A stretch of DNA of 64,000 nt from CALDTK01 sp965213735 (GCA_965213735.1 CBDCAB010000006.1:1798001-1862000), one strand, 5' to 3'. Numbered from the stretch's first letter, positions 1 to 7,987 are shown. Notes: generated by a model not told the origin, from the letters alone. Numbers and translations: made by a program.

Positions 1-704
1 TGCTTCAGTTTGATGTCGTCGTTGCCAATCCGCCGTTCAGTCTCAAGAAGTGGGGACATGACGAATTGCAGGACGATCGTTACGGGCGCTTTGCCTGGGG
101 CTTGCCTACGCGCAGTAAGGGCGACTACGCCTTTTTGAGCCACATGCTTAGCACCACCAAGCGCGAGACTGGTCGCATGGCGGTGGTTGTGCCACACGGC
201 GTGCTGTTTCGAGGAGGTTCGGAAGGGAAAATTCGCCGAAAGCTTATTGAGCAGCATTTGTTGGATGCCGTCGTTGGCTTACCGAGCAACCTCTTTTTCG
301 GTACCGGCATTCCTGCGGCTGTGCTCGTGTTCGACCGGGCACGCGAGTCAGCGCAGAAGGAAGAAGTGCTGTTTATTGATGCCAGTGCGCATTTTGCGGC
401 GGGCAAGAATCAAAACAAGCTGCGCGAAGAGGACTTGGAGCGGATCGTCCATTTGCACCGCCGCTATCGCGCTGACGAATTTGCCCCTGGCCTGGTCGAG
501 GATAAGTACGCGTACATCGCTACGCTCGATGAGATGCGCGAGAACGACTTCAACCTCAACATCCCCCGCTACGTCGACACGTTCGAGCCGGAGCCCCGCG
601 TAGACATGGCGGCCGTGAATGCACAGTTGCGAGACACCCGAAAGGAACTCGCGGAGGTTGAAGGTCGGATGGAGGAGATTTTAGAAAAGTTGGGGTTGGG
701 GTAG
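1..704 (+). CDS. hsdM: Type I restriction-modification DNA methyltransferase subunit HsdM, 3' part
   Basis: The gene enters from the left edge, in frame from base 3. The catalytic N6-adenine methyltransferase motif NPPF is read at bases 27-38, followed by the conserved region with GDYAFLSHML and AVVVPHGVLFRGG that is typical of HsdM. It would methylate adenine within the site chosen by HsdS, protecting host DNA. Only the last ~233 residues are present; the N-terminal helical domain and the SAM-binding motif lie outside the window. The matching hsdS (7984) and hsdR (11414) are separated from it by about 7.3 kb of other defence genes, so the locus is a split type I system. The C-terminus is an ordinary charged helix. 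The iterated 14-mer begins directly after the stop codon. Confidence 0.93.
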   Translation, partial: LQFDVVVANPPFSLKKWGHDELQDDRYGRFAWGLPTRSKGDYAFLSHMLSTTKRETGRMAVVVPHGVLFRGGSEGKIRRKLIEQHLLDAVVGLPSNLFFGTGIPAAVLVFDRARESAQKEEVLFIDASAHFAAGKNQNKLREEDLERIVHLHRRYRADEFAPGLVEDKYAYIATLDEMRENDFNLNIPRYVDTFEPEPRVDMAAVNAQLRDTRKELAEVEGRMEEILEKLGLG

Positions 705-718
705 GCTTTCGCCAAAAC
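705..718 (+). repeat. Iterated 14-mer, exact copy (GCTTTCGCCAAAAC)
   Basis: Exact copy beginning at the base after the hsdM stop codon. It belongs to a motif found 8 times exactly in the window on both strands. Confidence 0.85.
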
Positions 719-745
719 ATGTTGTTGTTGGACTGATGCGATTGT

Positions 746-758
746 CACCTGAAAGGTG
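746..758. promoter_or_regulatory. Inverted repeat, likely operator of the toxin-antitoxin operon
   Basis: CACCT-GAA-AGGTG is a perfect 5-bp inverted repeat 33 bp before the toxin start, followed at once by a second short dyad (TGC-aattt-GGCA). HigA-type antitoxins commonly repress their own operon through such dyads. The operator role is inferred from position only. Confidence 0.4.
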
Positions 759-790
759 CAATTTGGCACGAGTTTAGAAAAACCTAAACC

Positions 791-1243
791 TTGAGAGCTA
801 TCTTTACCGTTGAAGTAATCGATGGCGTCAGGGAGGGTGGCGCCCACATCGCGCGAAAAGTCGTGCGAGACGGTAAGTGCCTCTTCGACGACTTCGAGAA
901 GGAAGCCACAATGGCGGGGCTGAAGCGTGATTTCAACGCCTGCCTCATCCTCCTGGACGATCTTGCCGAAGGAAATGAAGTGGCACCGGGCAAATTTTGG
1001 TGGTTACGAGATGACGACCGAAGTGGGAAGTGCGTGCACGCAGGCGAGTTTGAGCTCAAGGTGAAGCGGCTTCGCTGCTACGGCGTCTACGAGGAAGGCG
1101 TCTACTACCTAATGTTCAACGGTCACATCAAGACGAGTAGAGGGACGAAGAAGAAAGCCGCCAACAATCAAATCCCCGCCATCCGCAGCTTCCGCAAGAT
1201 CGTGAAGGAGTGGATGACGGACAGAAACAAGAACCATGAGTAA
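791..1243 (+). CDS. higB: HigB-like toxin of a toxin-antitoxin-chaperone operon
   Basis: A 150-residue protein starting at TTG; the only nearby in-frame ATG (911) would cut off the conserved start of the domain. It resembles the Gp49/HigB family: DGK-LFDDFEKEA near residue 30-38, a helical middle, then a basic beta-rich C-terminal half (FELKVKRLRCYGVY, YYLMFNGHIKT, KKKAANNQIPAI). That order fits HigB1 of the mycobacterial toxin-antitoxin-chaperone system, a translation-dependent mRNA endonuclease family. It overlaps the antitoxin gene by 8 bp, in the toxin-first order that is standard for higBA. The family call rests on pattern and context rather than on close similarity, and the stretch around residues 60-80 looks longer than usual. 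Confidence 0.65.
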   Translation: MRAIFTVEVIDGVREGGAHIARKVVRDGKCLFDDFEKEATMAGLKRDFNACLILLDDLAEGNEVAPGKFWWLRDDDRSGKCVHAGEFELKVKRLRCYGVYEEGVYYLMFNGHIKTSRGTKKKAANNQIPAIRSFRKIVKEWMTDRNKNHE

Positions 1244-1694
1244 GCGAGAGCAGCTCCTCCGTTCGGAGGTTTGGTACACGACTAAGACCCAGCTGAAGCT
1301 GTTTCGGGCCGTCGATGCCTACCTAAAGAAGGAAGGCATGTCGCGGCAGGCCTTCGCCGAGAAGTTGGGCGTCTCTAAGGGGCGTATGTCGCAGATCCTC
1401 AACGGGGACTTCAACGGCCGCCTTGATCGGCTGGTCGAACTCGCGCTGGCAGCTGGTACCGCGCCGGTCATTGAGTTTCGAGATTTAGATGACTACGTGG
1501 CCGAGGACGCACGGTTCCAAGCGCGGGCAAGACAAGCGAGGGCGGAGGGGCGTTCTACGGCAACCGTGCGCGTAACGGCCAGTTTAGAATCCGCCCACGG
1601 CAAAACCTACCGCTCGGCAGATTTTTCGAAGCCGATCAGCTTTTCGCACACCTACCATGCGACCACCCCAGAAGCCGTGACCAGTGAATCCTGA
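1236..1694 (+). CDS. higA: HigA-like antitoxin, XRE helix-turn-helix with C-terminal tail
   Basis: A 152-residue protein. Residues ~20-75 form an XRE-type helix-turn-helix (SRQAFAEKLGVSKGRMSQILNG), followed by the LVELALAAG segment common in HigA antitoxins. It would neutralise the preceding toxin and repress the operon. Beyond residue 95 it has an unusual tail of ~58 residues with several aromatic and hydrophobic positions (YRSADFSKPISFSHTYH). In known toxin-antitoxin-chaperone systems a similar tail is the chaperone-addiction segment that needs a SecB-like partner to fold. The next gene looks SecB-like, so I infer the same role here. It overlaps its neighbours by 8 and 11 bp, consistent with coupled translation. 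Confidence 0.75.
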   Translation: MSKREQLLRSEVWYTTKTQLKLFRAVDAYLKKEGMSRQAFAEKLGVSKGRMSQILNGDFNGRLDRLVELALAAGTAPVIEFRDLDDYVAEDARFQARARQARAEGRSTATVRVTASLESAHGKTYRSADFSKPISFSHTYHATTPEAVTSES

Positions 1695-2130
1695 GACCAT
1701 TGACTTCGCCATGGGCCCCGTCAAGACGCGGCTGCTCGAACTATACGTCCGCGAGGGCAGCGAGTCGGAGCGAGAGCAGTTGGACATCCGCATCGACACC
1801 CGCTTCGCATTCGATGCCGAGACCGAGGCCGTTACGACGGAGATCACTGTTCGCTATCTGCCAATATTAGAGACTGAGGAGCCTGAACCGCTACTTAAGC
1901 TGGCGCTGGAAAGCATTGTACTTACCACGGGGCTCACCAGTTACATGAAGTCGAATACCGTTCTGCCAATTCAGGTCCAAGCACCTATGCTAGGCATCGC
2001 GTTGGGCACAGCTCGGGGATGCATCCGCTCGAGTGCCGCGGCTTTTTCGGTACGTGAGGTGGAGATGCCGGTGCTCGATCCTGTGCGATTGCTGGAAGGC
2101 AACCTTACGCGTGAGGCGCTTGAGGGATAG
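1684..2130 (+). CDS. SecB-like chaperone, third gene of the TAC operon
   Basis: A 148-residue protein starting at GTG inside the 3' end of the antitoxin gene. The first ~110 residues alternate as beta strands (RIDTRFAFDAETEAVTTEITVRY), then comes a GTARGCIRS turn and a PVLDPVRLL end. This matches the SecB fold ending, where a short (G)T-x-RG helix precedes an LP-x-(I/L)-x-P segment. SecB-like proteins bound to HigBA protect the antitoxin from aggregation and proteolysis. The assignment depends on this ending and on the gene order; overall similarity to housekeeping SecB is low. An alternative is an unrelated beta-rich protein. Confidence 0.55.
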   Translation: MNPETIDFAMGPVKTRLLELYVREGSESEREQLDIRIDTRFAFDAETEAVTTEITVRYLPILETEEPEPLLKLALESIVLTTGLTSYMKSNTVLPIQVQAPMLGIALGTARGCIRSSAAAFSVREVEMPVLDPVRLLEGNLTREALEG

Positions 2131-2134
2131 AGGC

Positions 2135-3811
2135 GTGAACTTCCTGTACACCCAAACCAAACAATGGATCGCGGCGCGCGTAGACGAAGCCTTCGAGTGG
2201 CTCGAACCTAGCACAGCAACCTACTGGCTAGCCGCAGGCCTATGGGCGTATGTGGTTCTTGGCTGGTGCTGGAGCTTTATTCCTCCTGCCTGGCTACCTA
2301 AGTCTGCGGCCGCCTTCTATCTCATAGGCAGCCCGGTACTCTTCGCCGCCATCGTCAATTTCGAATCAACGACGACCTGGGCTAGAGTTGGCGGTCTCGC
2401 ATGGCTGCCTTTCTTCTTACTGCTGCGCTTTCTCGCTTGGGCTATCGGTGGCGCCGTTAATCTACTTGAGAGATTCTGGCGCCCGATTATCAACGCAGTA
2501 GCTAAAGCTTGGGATTGGTGGCGTGAAAGATCAGCGAGGCGGAAGCAAAAAGCACCTAAAGTAAAGATCGAAGATGCTTCTAATGATGCTGATAAGTCAT
2601 CTGCTAAGGAAGCTTCCAACTCTACCGACGCACAGGCCCTTGCCGAAGACGACGGAATACGACAGGTACAGCAGTTTTTTGAGTCGATACGCCCAAGAGT
2701 AGCCACGCAGATTGCGGCTACTACCGTTTGGCTCCTGTGGATTGGATTATGGTGTGTTCCCGCGTTTTTGGAGCTCAATACAACCTGGAGCGTGATGCGG
2801 CTCATTGCTGGCTTCTTTTTTCCAGCATTTGTACTAGGTACGCTGATGGGTATTGAGTTTTCCTACCGGCCCTTCCCCTTTTGGCGGACGACCATTGGTA
2901 TGCTCTGGACCCCACTCTATCGGTGGCTCCACGCTACGTTTCGCATCTTCTTCTTGCGACCCGATTGGCTCCAGTGGTTTTTGAGTAAGGTGTGGCTACT
3001 GCGAAAACTCTACTACCCCGCAGCCCTTTTCTTTCTCTTTAACAGGCGTTACCTTACTTACCTGTTGCTGCTCGCTATCGCGTCGATAGTGACACTGCTT
3101 ATGGAGCAAGGCTACGCGATAACCGTTGCGCTCTTTTGCGGCTTGTACATCGTTGAAGTGGCGCGGCTCGTCAGCCAACTAAAAGAGATACGCTATCTCG
3201 GTGTGGCCGATTTCAACGACCTCTCAGAAGCACTGAATACTGAAGAGCGCACAGGCAAAGACAAGATCGAGGAGGGCGAACTCTTTGCACGCGCGGTGCA
3301 ACGCTACATGATGGCTCGTCTTGCACGAAAGGTACTCGACCAAACAGCAGGCGAAGACAGCTACTTCGCTACAGTCGTCTCTATTCTCCTGAAGCACGTT
3401 ACGATGATTGGCGTAGCGGTAGCGGTAATGCGTGTCTTCTATGAGTTAGGCTTTCGCCAAAACCAGGAAATGAGCACGTTTGACACCTTCGTCAACAGCT
3501 TCATCCTGTTGTTCGGCGAGGTGACATTTGCGAGCAGTGAAGGCTTTCTGGGCATCGTAAACTTACTTGGCGTAGCCGCCAGCTTCCTTCTGCTGGGTTT
3601 GGGGTTGACCTACTTAAGCGGCACAGCTCACGAAAATTACCGCAAGAAGGCTGAGAAGCTTCGTGAGACAATTGAAGCCTTCGAGCAAGGTCCAGAAATG
3701 GACTTGGCTCGGGAAGGCGTATTGCGTGAGCGTGCTGAGCGGTTGGCTCAGTTGACAGATTGGGACTTGGTCGGGATTGCGCTGCGCTTTAATCGTGCTT
3801 CTAATACTTAG
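2135..3811 (+). CDS. Multi-pass membrane protein with channel-like C-terminal region
   Basis: The start chosen is GTG 2135, just after the SecB-like stop codon; longer versions would overlap that gene in another frame. The protein has about 558 residues. It has hydrophobic segments near the N-terminus (TYWLAAGLWAYVVLGWCW, FYLIGSPVLFAAIVNF), a charged cytosolic linker, several central TM segments, and a last pair of helices around a re-entrant-like stretch (FILLFGEVTFASSEGF). That pair is laid out like an Ion_trans_2 potassium-channel pore but lacks the TVGYG selectivity filter. The end is a helical cytosolic tail. The iterated 14-mer lies inside the gene at 3450. Function is unknown; tight coupling to a toxin-antitoxin-chaperone operon in a defence island suggests a membrane effector or sensor. 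Confidence 0.7.
   Translation: MNFLYTQTKQWIAARVDEAFEWLEPSTATYWLAAGLWAYVVLGWCWSFIPPAWLPKSAAAFYLIGSPVLFAAIVNFESTTTWARVGGLAWLPFFLLLRFLAWAIGGAVNLLERFWRPIINAVAKAWDWWRERSARRKQKAPKVKIEDASNDADKSSAKEASNSTDAQALAEDDGIRQVQQFFESIRPRVATQIAATTVWLLWIGLWCVPAFLELNTTWSVMRLIAGFFFPAFVLGTLMGIEFSYRPFPFWRTTIGMLWTPLYRWLHATFRIFFLRPDWLQWFLSKVWLLRKLYYPAALFFLFNRRYLTYLLLLAIASIVTLLMEQGYAITVALFCGLYIVEVARLVSQLKEIRYLGVADFNDLSEALNTEERTGKDKIEEGELFARAVQRYMMARLARKVLDQTAGEDSYFATVVSILLKHVTMIGVAVAVMRVFYELGFRQNQEMSTFDTFVNSFILLFGEVTFASSEGFLGIVNLLGVAASFLLLGLGLTYLSGTAHENYRKKAEKLRETIEAFEQGPEMDLAREGVLRERAERLAQLTDWDLVGIALRFNRASNT
3450..3463 (+). repeat. Iterated 14-mer, exact copy
   Basis: GCTTTCGCCAAAAC inside the membrane-protein gene, read as G-F-R-Q-N. 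Confidence 0.85.
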
Positions 3812-3911
3812 CCAATGGCATGAAGAGAGATTAATTGGCTTGATTTCACAATCAGAGCAACCAAATTTCATGGATAGCGTTGCTAGCACGATCATCAACA
3901 AATCCATAGTT

Positions 3912-4136
3912 ATGAGCAATCAACGACACGTACTACCACATCCGGACGGAGGATGGCAAGTGAAAAAAGACGGAAGTGAGCGGGCCTCGAGCAGGCACCG
4001 CACCAAGGATGAAGCTGTGCAGAGAGCAAGAGAACAAGCTAAAGCTCTTAAAGAGGAATTGGTAGTCCACAATCTTGACGGAACAATCGCTTACAGGAAT
4101 TCCTACGGCAACGACCCCCGCAGTTCCAAAGGATGA
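3912..4136 (+). CDS. DUF2188 domain protein
   Basis: A 74-residue protein. The start is ATG 3912 (MSNQRHVLPHP); earlier in-frame starts (3870, 3777) would add residues unlike the family. It shows the DUF2188 pattern from end to end: HVLPHPDGGWQVKKDGSERAS, then TKDEAVQRAREQAK, then LVVHNLDGTIAYRNSYGNDP. These small proteins occur next to restriction and toxin-type genes; their biochemical role is not known to me. Its TGA stop overlaps the ATG of the RhuM gene (ATGA), so the two are probably translated together. Confidence 0.8.
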   Translation: MSNQRHVLPHPDGGWQVKKDGSERASSRHRTKDEAVQRAREQAKALKEELVVHNLDGTIAYRNSYGNDPRSSKG

Positions 4137-5056
4137 GCCGAGAATCCGACAACCTGGAGCCCACAGGCGAAATCCTCCTTTACCGGGACGACGCCGGGGA
4201 GACGCGCCTGCAGGTGCGCATGGTGGATCAGACGGTATGGCTCACGCAGCTGCAGATGGCGGAGCTGTTTGGGCGGGATAAGTCGGTGATTAGCAGGCAC
4301 ATCCGCAATGCGATTGAGGAGGGGGAGGTGGAGGAAGGGGCAACTGTTGCAAAATTTGCAACAGTTCAGGTCGAAGGGGACCGCGAGGTTGAACGACAAA
4401 TCGAATATTACAACCTCGAAGGGATCATCAGCGTCGGCTACCGCGTCAAGTCACAGTCTGGCGTCCACTTCCGTAGGTGGGCCACTGGGGTCTTGAAGGA
4501 GTACATGCTCAAAGGCTTCGCCCTCGACGATACCCGCCTCAAAGAGCCCAACAACGACTACTTCGACGAGCTGCTGGCGCGCGTACGCGACATCCGCAGC
4601 TCGGAGAAGGTCATGTACCGCAAGGTGACGGACATCTTCGCTACCAGTACCGACTACACGCCCTCGGCAGCCATTGCCCGTGAGTTCTTCCAGACCGTGC
4701 AGAACAAGCTGCACTGGGCTACGCACCGGCACACCGCCGCAGAGATTGTTAAAGCGCGATCAAATGCTGCCAAGCCCAGCATGGGACTCACGAATTACCC
4801 CAAACCAAACATTCGCAAAACGGATGTATCGGTTGCAAAAAACTTCCTCGACCCCGAAGAGCTAGAAATCCTCAACCTCCTCGTGGCGCAGTACTTTGAC
4901 TTCGCCGAAACGCAGGCCAAACGCCGCCGACCAATAACAATGGCAGGGTGGGTGCAGCGGCTCGACTACATCATCCAACTCAACGGGGATGAGGTGCTCG
5001 GGCACAAGGGGAAGATGTCGATGAAGGTCGCTAAAGCGCATGCTGAGGGAGAATAG
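4133..5056 (+). CDS. rhuM: RhuM family protein, C-terminus cut by an in-frame TAG
   Basis: A RhuM/virulence-associated family protein. It has an N-terminal winged-helix-like part (VWLTQLQMAELFGRDKSVISRHI), then YYNLEGIISVGYRVKSQ-G--FR-WAT, and a Fic-like middle (ATSTDYTPSAAIAREFFQTVQNKLHWA). The frame stops at TAG 5054-5056 after 307 residues, yet it continues sensibly for 25 more codons (EKWKAALKAPDAWDEL) to a TGA at 5132-5134. That TGA overlaps the ATG of the next gene in the ATGA style used along this operon. The missing codon sits where the family has Tyr (E-Y-E-K). So either a recent nonsense mutation, readthrough or a sequence error removes the last helix. RhuM genes are frequent passengers in type I restriction loci; function unclear. 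Confidence 0.85.
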   Translation: MSRESDNLEPTGEILLYRDDAGETRLQVRMVDQTVWLTQLQMAELFGRDKSVISRHIRNAIEEGEVEEGATVAKFATVQVEGDREVERQIEYYNLEGIISVGYRVKSQSGVHFRRWATGVLKEYMLKGFALDDTRLKEPNNDYFDELLARVRDIRSSEKVMYRKVTDIFATSTDYTPSAAIAREFFQTVQNKLHWATHRHTAAEIVKARSNAAKPSMGLTNYPKPNIRKTDVSVAKNFLDPEELEILNLLVAQYFDFAETQAKRRRPITMAGWVQRLDYIIQLNGDEVLGHKGKMSMKVAKAHAEGE

Positions 5057-5134
5057 GAGAAATGGAAGGCTGCGTTGAAGGCACCAGATGCTTGGGATGA
5101 GTTGGAGGCGGCGAGTAAGAAAAATAATTTATGA
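5057..5134 (+). other. Frame extension of rhuM beyond the TAG codon
   Basis: The reading frame of rhuM stays open for 25 codons after the TAG. It encodes a helical, charged end typical of RhuM and closes with TGA at 5132-5134, overlapping the next start codon. This marks the probable original end of the gene. Confidence 0.6.
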
Positions 5135-5913
5135 AGTACAAAGCAGAAATTATTAGACTACTGGAAACTCTAGCGCACTTCGAGTGTGAGTTACAGTACA
5201 CGAACGCGATTGACTACGATGCTCCAGAGACGTCACATGGATGGATGGCCCCTGAAGAAATCATACATAACATTGAATACAAAGGCGGGACTATTGAACG
5301 GACCTTCAATGGAAATGTCGTATTCCACATAAAGAAATTGAGGCAACCGCAGTCATTTATTAACGAAGGTCAGATTCCTGAAGTACTGAAAGTCTCAAAA
5401 AACGAGGTGTCAAGCTGGATAGCGTCGAGTGGGATACCGAGTGAGGCTTACACCTTAAGCGAGTACGGCTCAGGACATGTGGTTCGAATCATTTCAAGCC
5501 CCGCAACAACAGACAACTACCCAGACAAGATTAAGCAAATCCTTCCAGCTATTGCACGGTCAATGCCTAACGATCGAATAGCATTCCGATTCAAGTCAAA
5601 TGACGAAGCTCAGGACCATTCTGCAATTGATCTACTCCAGTGGTCAGCATTGGACAGGGTGCCTACAGTTTTCAGGGTTGAAATTCAATCTTTAGCTCAA
5701 AGAGGCGGGAGACTTGAGATCCTTATCGGTGACTATACGACGATAGTATGGCCTGGGGTTAATACTGAATCTACTGGCGCTAAAGCGAAGTCGCTTCTTC
5801 CGATCTTAAATGATGACTTGAGAAGATTTAAATGCAACATGACGCACATTGAAGCAGCAGGAGGGTCGGCAAACTTCTATAGCTTCACTGGACCTATTAA
5901 GCTCCTCCGATGA
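5131..5913 (+). CDS. Unrecognised 260-residue protein between rhuM and SIR2 genes
   Basis: I do not recognise this family. The protein is soluble, without TM segment or signal peptide. Its first ~80 residues are rich in acidic and aromatic residues and include a GGTIERTFNGNVVFHIKKL strand pattern. A middle helical part includes LKVSKNEVSSWIASSGIPSEAY, which could be a small winged helix. The second half alternates strands and helices. It shares overlapping start/stop codons with rhuM upstream (ATGA with the ancestral rhuM stop) and with the first SIR2 gene downstream (ATGA), so it is probably made together with them. Base composition is visibly more AT-rich than in the hsd genes, suggesting separate acquisition. 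It may be a sensor or partner of the SIR2 proteins; that is inference only. Confidence 0.7.
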   Translation: MKYKAEIIRLLETLAHFECELQYTNAIDYDAPETSHGWMAPEEIIHNIEYKGGTIERTFNGNVVFHIKKLRQPQSFINEGQIPEVLKVSKNEVSSWIASSGIPSEAYTLSEYGSGHVVRIISSPATTDNYPDKIKQILPAIARSMPNDRIAFRFKSNDEAQDHSAIDLLQWSALDRVPTVFRVEIQSLAQRGGRLEILIGDYTTIVWPGVNTESTGAKAKSLLPILNDDLRRFKCNMTHIEAAGGSANFYSFTGPIKLLR

Positions 5914-6917
5914 AGCCTAACACCATATACTTACTTGGAGCGGGCGCAAGCTACCAAGCAATGCCAATCCAATTAGAGCTGGCGAAGGATGCCTTGGCAG
6001 TCTTTACGGGATTTTACAACCAATTAATCGAAGATCGTAAACGATGGCCAGAGGGAGATGCTGACCGGGGTGACCTTGAGCGATACTGTAACCATGCCGA
6101 CTACTTGACTCGTAGATTGGATAGGTATATCGATATTATGGCAAAATGTTTGCGCTACCCATCCGTTGACACATTAGCGAAAGAATACTTTCTATCAAAT
6201 CAATTAACTTTACTTAAAGAAGTGAGGTCTGCGGTTGATTTGTACTTTCATATACGGCAGTTCCAAAAGGACATTACCAAAATTTATGGAACTATTGCAA
6301 GGAAGGGCTGGAATGACGATTGGTCAACGGAACATGTGATGGATCTCGATCCAAGGTATCTTGGTTGGCTAACTTCTATTGCTTCAAGAGAAAGCATAAA
6401 GTCCGGCCATGTGCTTCCGAGCCACGTAAACGTGGTATCCTATAACTACGATCTACAAGTAGAGGAAGCTATCTGCGTGTTAGGGCAATACGCAATGAAA
6501 GACTACATCCAGAAAACACCTCGTGATGGGATTTACCATTTAAATGGAATTGCATCATTGAGTACCCCTTACCGTAGTTTTGCAGGAAGATCACTTTACG
6601 ATAAGAAAGATCCTGTAGATACTCAGGTCTCGTACGCTTGGGATGGCCTGTACAAGAAGCATCCTGGTTTGGAACAAGTCATCAACGAGGCCGAGCAAAT
6701 TATCGCTATTGGTTACTCATTTCCGGTATACAATAGGGAACTGGATAGACAGATCCTAGGCAGGGACAGTCTCAGACGAATCTACGTACAGGGCCCAGAG
6801 AATGGTGTCTCTGATATGAAGATTCAAGTTGGCGCTCTCTTGCGAGATGGTCATGAAGTTGAAGTGCTAGGCTTGTCTATGACTTCTCAATTCTATATTC
6901 CGCATAACCTAGTTTAA
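5910..6917 (+). CDS. SIR2-like NADase-type protein, first of a tandem pair
   Basis: A 335-residue protein with the layout of defence-associated SIR2-like domains. It has an N-terminal nucleotide-binding GAGAS loop (residues ~10-14), an NYD motif at ~178-181 (VVSYNYDLQVEEA), a His-containing HLNG at ~209-212 that corresponds to the catalytic His of sirtuins, and GYSFPVYNRELDRQIL at ~267-282. In characterised bacterial defence systems (ThsA, DSR, Avs5 types) this domain depletes NAD+ after phage sensing. No additional effector or sensor domain is attached, so sensing probably lies in a partner. It is coupled to the preceding gene by ATGA and to its paralogue by TAATG. Confidence 0.8.
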   Translation: MKPNTIYLLGAGASYQAMPIQLELAKDALAVFTGFYNQLIEDRKRWPEGDADRGDLERYCNHADYLTRRLDRYIDIMAKCLRYPSVDTLAKEYFLSNQLTLLKEVRSAVDLYFHIRQFQKDITKIYGTIARKGWNDDWSTEHVMDLDPRYLGWLTSIASRESIKSGHVLPSHVNVVSYNYDLQVEEAICVLGQYAMKDYIQKTPRDGIYHLNGIASLSTPYRSFAGRSLYDKKDPVDTQVSYAWDGLYKKHPGLEQVINEAEQIIAIGYSFPVYNRELDRQILGRDSLRRIYVQGPENGVSDMKIQVGALLRDGHEVEVLGLSMTSQFYIPHNLV

Positions 6918-7987
6918 TGGCACTCCCCACCCACATCACTTACCTCTTTGGCGCAGGCGCCAGCTACAACGCCATGCCTGTCCAGAACGAGCTGGCGGAG
7001 GACATGCTATCCGTGTTCAGCAAGCTAAAGCGACTGCTACAGTATCCGAACGATACCATCAAGGGTAGCGGTCCTCTAGGCTTACGAAAAAAAATCACTC
7101 GTTACGCGACGGAAGAAGGTTCGAAGCTAATAATGATGCGTATGGATCGCTACCTCGACGTCGCAAGCACTGCTGTCGACTACCCTTCTGTCGACACCCT
7201 TGCCAAGGAAAATGCACTTCGCGACCGCAGTATATTACTCGACCGGCTCAAGGAAGCTGTCGAATATTACTTTTATCTCCGCACATTCCAGACTGGATTG
7301 TTTAACTCCATTTCAAACATACAGCGCTCGTTTCGTAAGCATGATCCGCGCTATATCGGATTCGTAACTAGCCTACTCTCGCGGGAGGACTTAGAGGCTA
7401 GACGTCTAGTCCCTACGGACGTCTCTATTTTATCCTACAATTACGACTTAGAACTTGAGTGGGCGCTCTCGCAAGTAAAAGAGGATATTTTGCAAGGATT
7501 CATCCAACCAAATGTCCAGAGTAGGGGCATCGTCCACCTTAATGGTCGAGCAAATGTCCACAACATGGACCCGTCGAAGATCGGTTTAGCATGGTGGGAT
7601 ACATTAGCCGATGATATTTCCGCAATCGCGCCGACAGAGATCTCATACGCCTGGGAGCGCAGCTACGAGCGGACGGGGCAGCTCGACATGATAATTACCA
7701 ACACCACCCACCTCGTCGTCATCGGCTACTCCTTCCCTGTCTTCAACCGCGAAGTAGACAGACAAATTCTTGCGGCACCGAACTTGAAGAAGATTTACTT
7801 GCAGGATCTTAAGGATGAACTGCCAGGCATTCAAAATAGAGTTCATGCTCTTTTGGGCCCTCGCAGGCAACGTCACGAAATACGGCGGACTGGTATAAAT
7901 GATCACAAAATCGAAAGCATTACGGTAGTAAATACTGAACTCGTAGACTCAGTTGATCAGTTTCACATACCATTTGAGCTATTATGA
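6917..7987 (+). CDS. SIR2-like NADase-type protein, second of a tandem pair
   Basis: A 356-residue paralogue of the preceding protein. It shares GAGASYNAMPVQNELAED at the N-terminus, YPSVDTLAKE and DPRYIGFVTSLLSRE in the middle, YNYDLELEWA, HLNG, and GYSFPVFNREVDRQIL near the end. The pair is clearly duplicated but well diverged, and its DNA is less AT-rich than the first copy, so it is not a recent tandem duplication. Two linked SIR2 subunits suggest a hetero-oligomeric NADase or a divided sensor/effector arrangement. The start codon overlaps the previous stop (TAATG), and the gene's own stop overlaps the hsdS start (ATGA), placing it in one transcription unit with the specificity subunit. 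Confidence 0.8.
   Translation: MALPTHITYLFGAGASYNAMPVQNELAEDMLSVFSKLKRLLQYPNDTIKGSGPLGLRKKITRYATEEGSKLIMMRMDRYLDVASTAVDYPSVDTLAKENALRDRSILLDRLKEAVEYYFYLRTFQTGLFNSISNIQRSFRKHDPRYIGFVTSLLSREDLEARRLVPTDVSILSYNYDLELEWALSQVKEDILQGFIQPNVQSRGIVHLNGRANVHNMDPSKIGLAWWDTLADDISAIAPTEISYAWERSYERTGQLDMIITNTTHLVVIGYSFPVFNREVDRQILAAPNLKKIYLQDLKDELPGIQNRVHALLGPRRQRHEIRRTGINDHKIESITVVNTELVDSVDQFHIPFELL

Noticed and set aside
3777..3911. Longer start for the DUF2188 protein
   Set aside because: The extra residues are hydrophobic and unlike the family, and the ATG at 3912 gives the exact family start.
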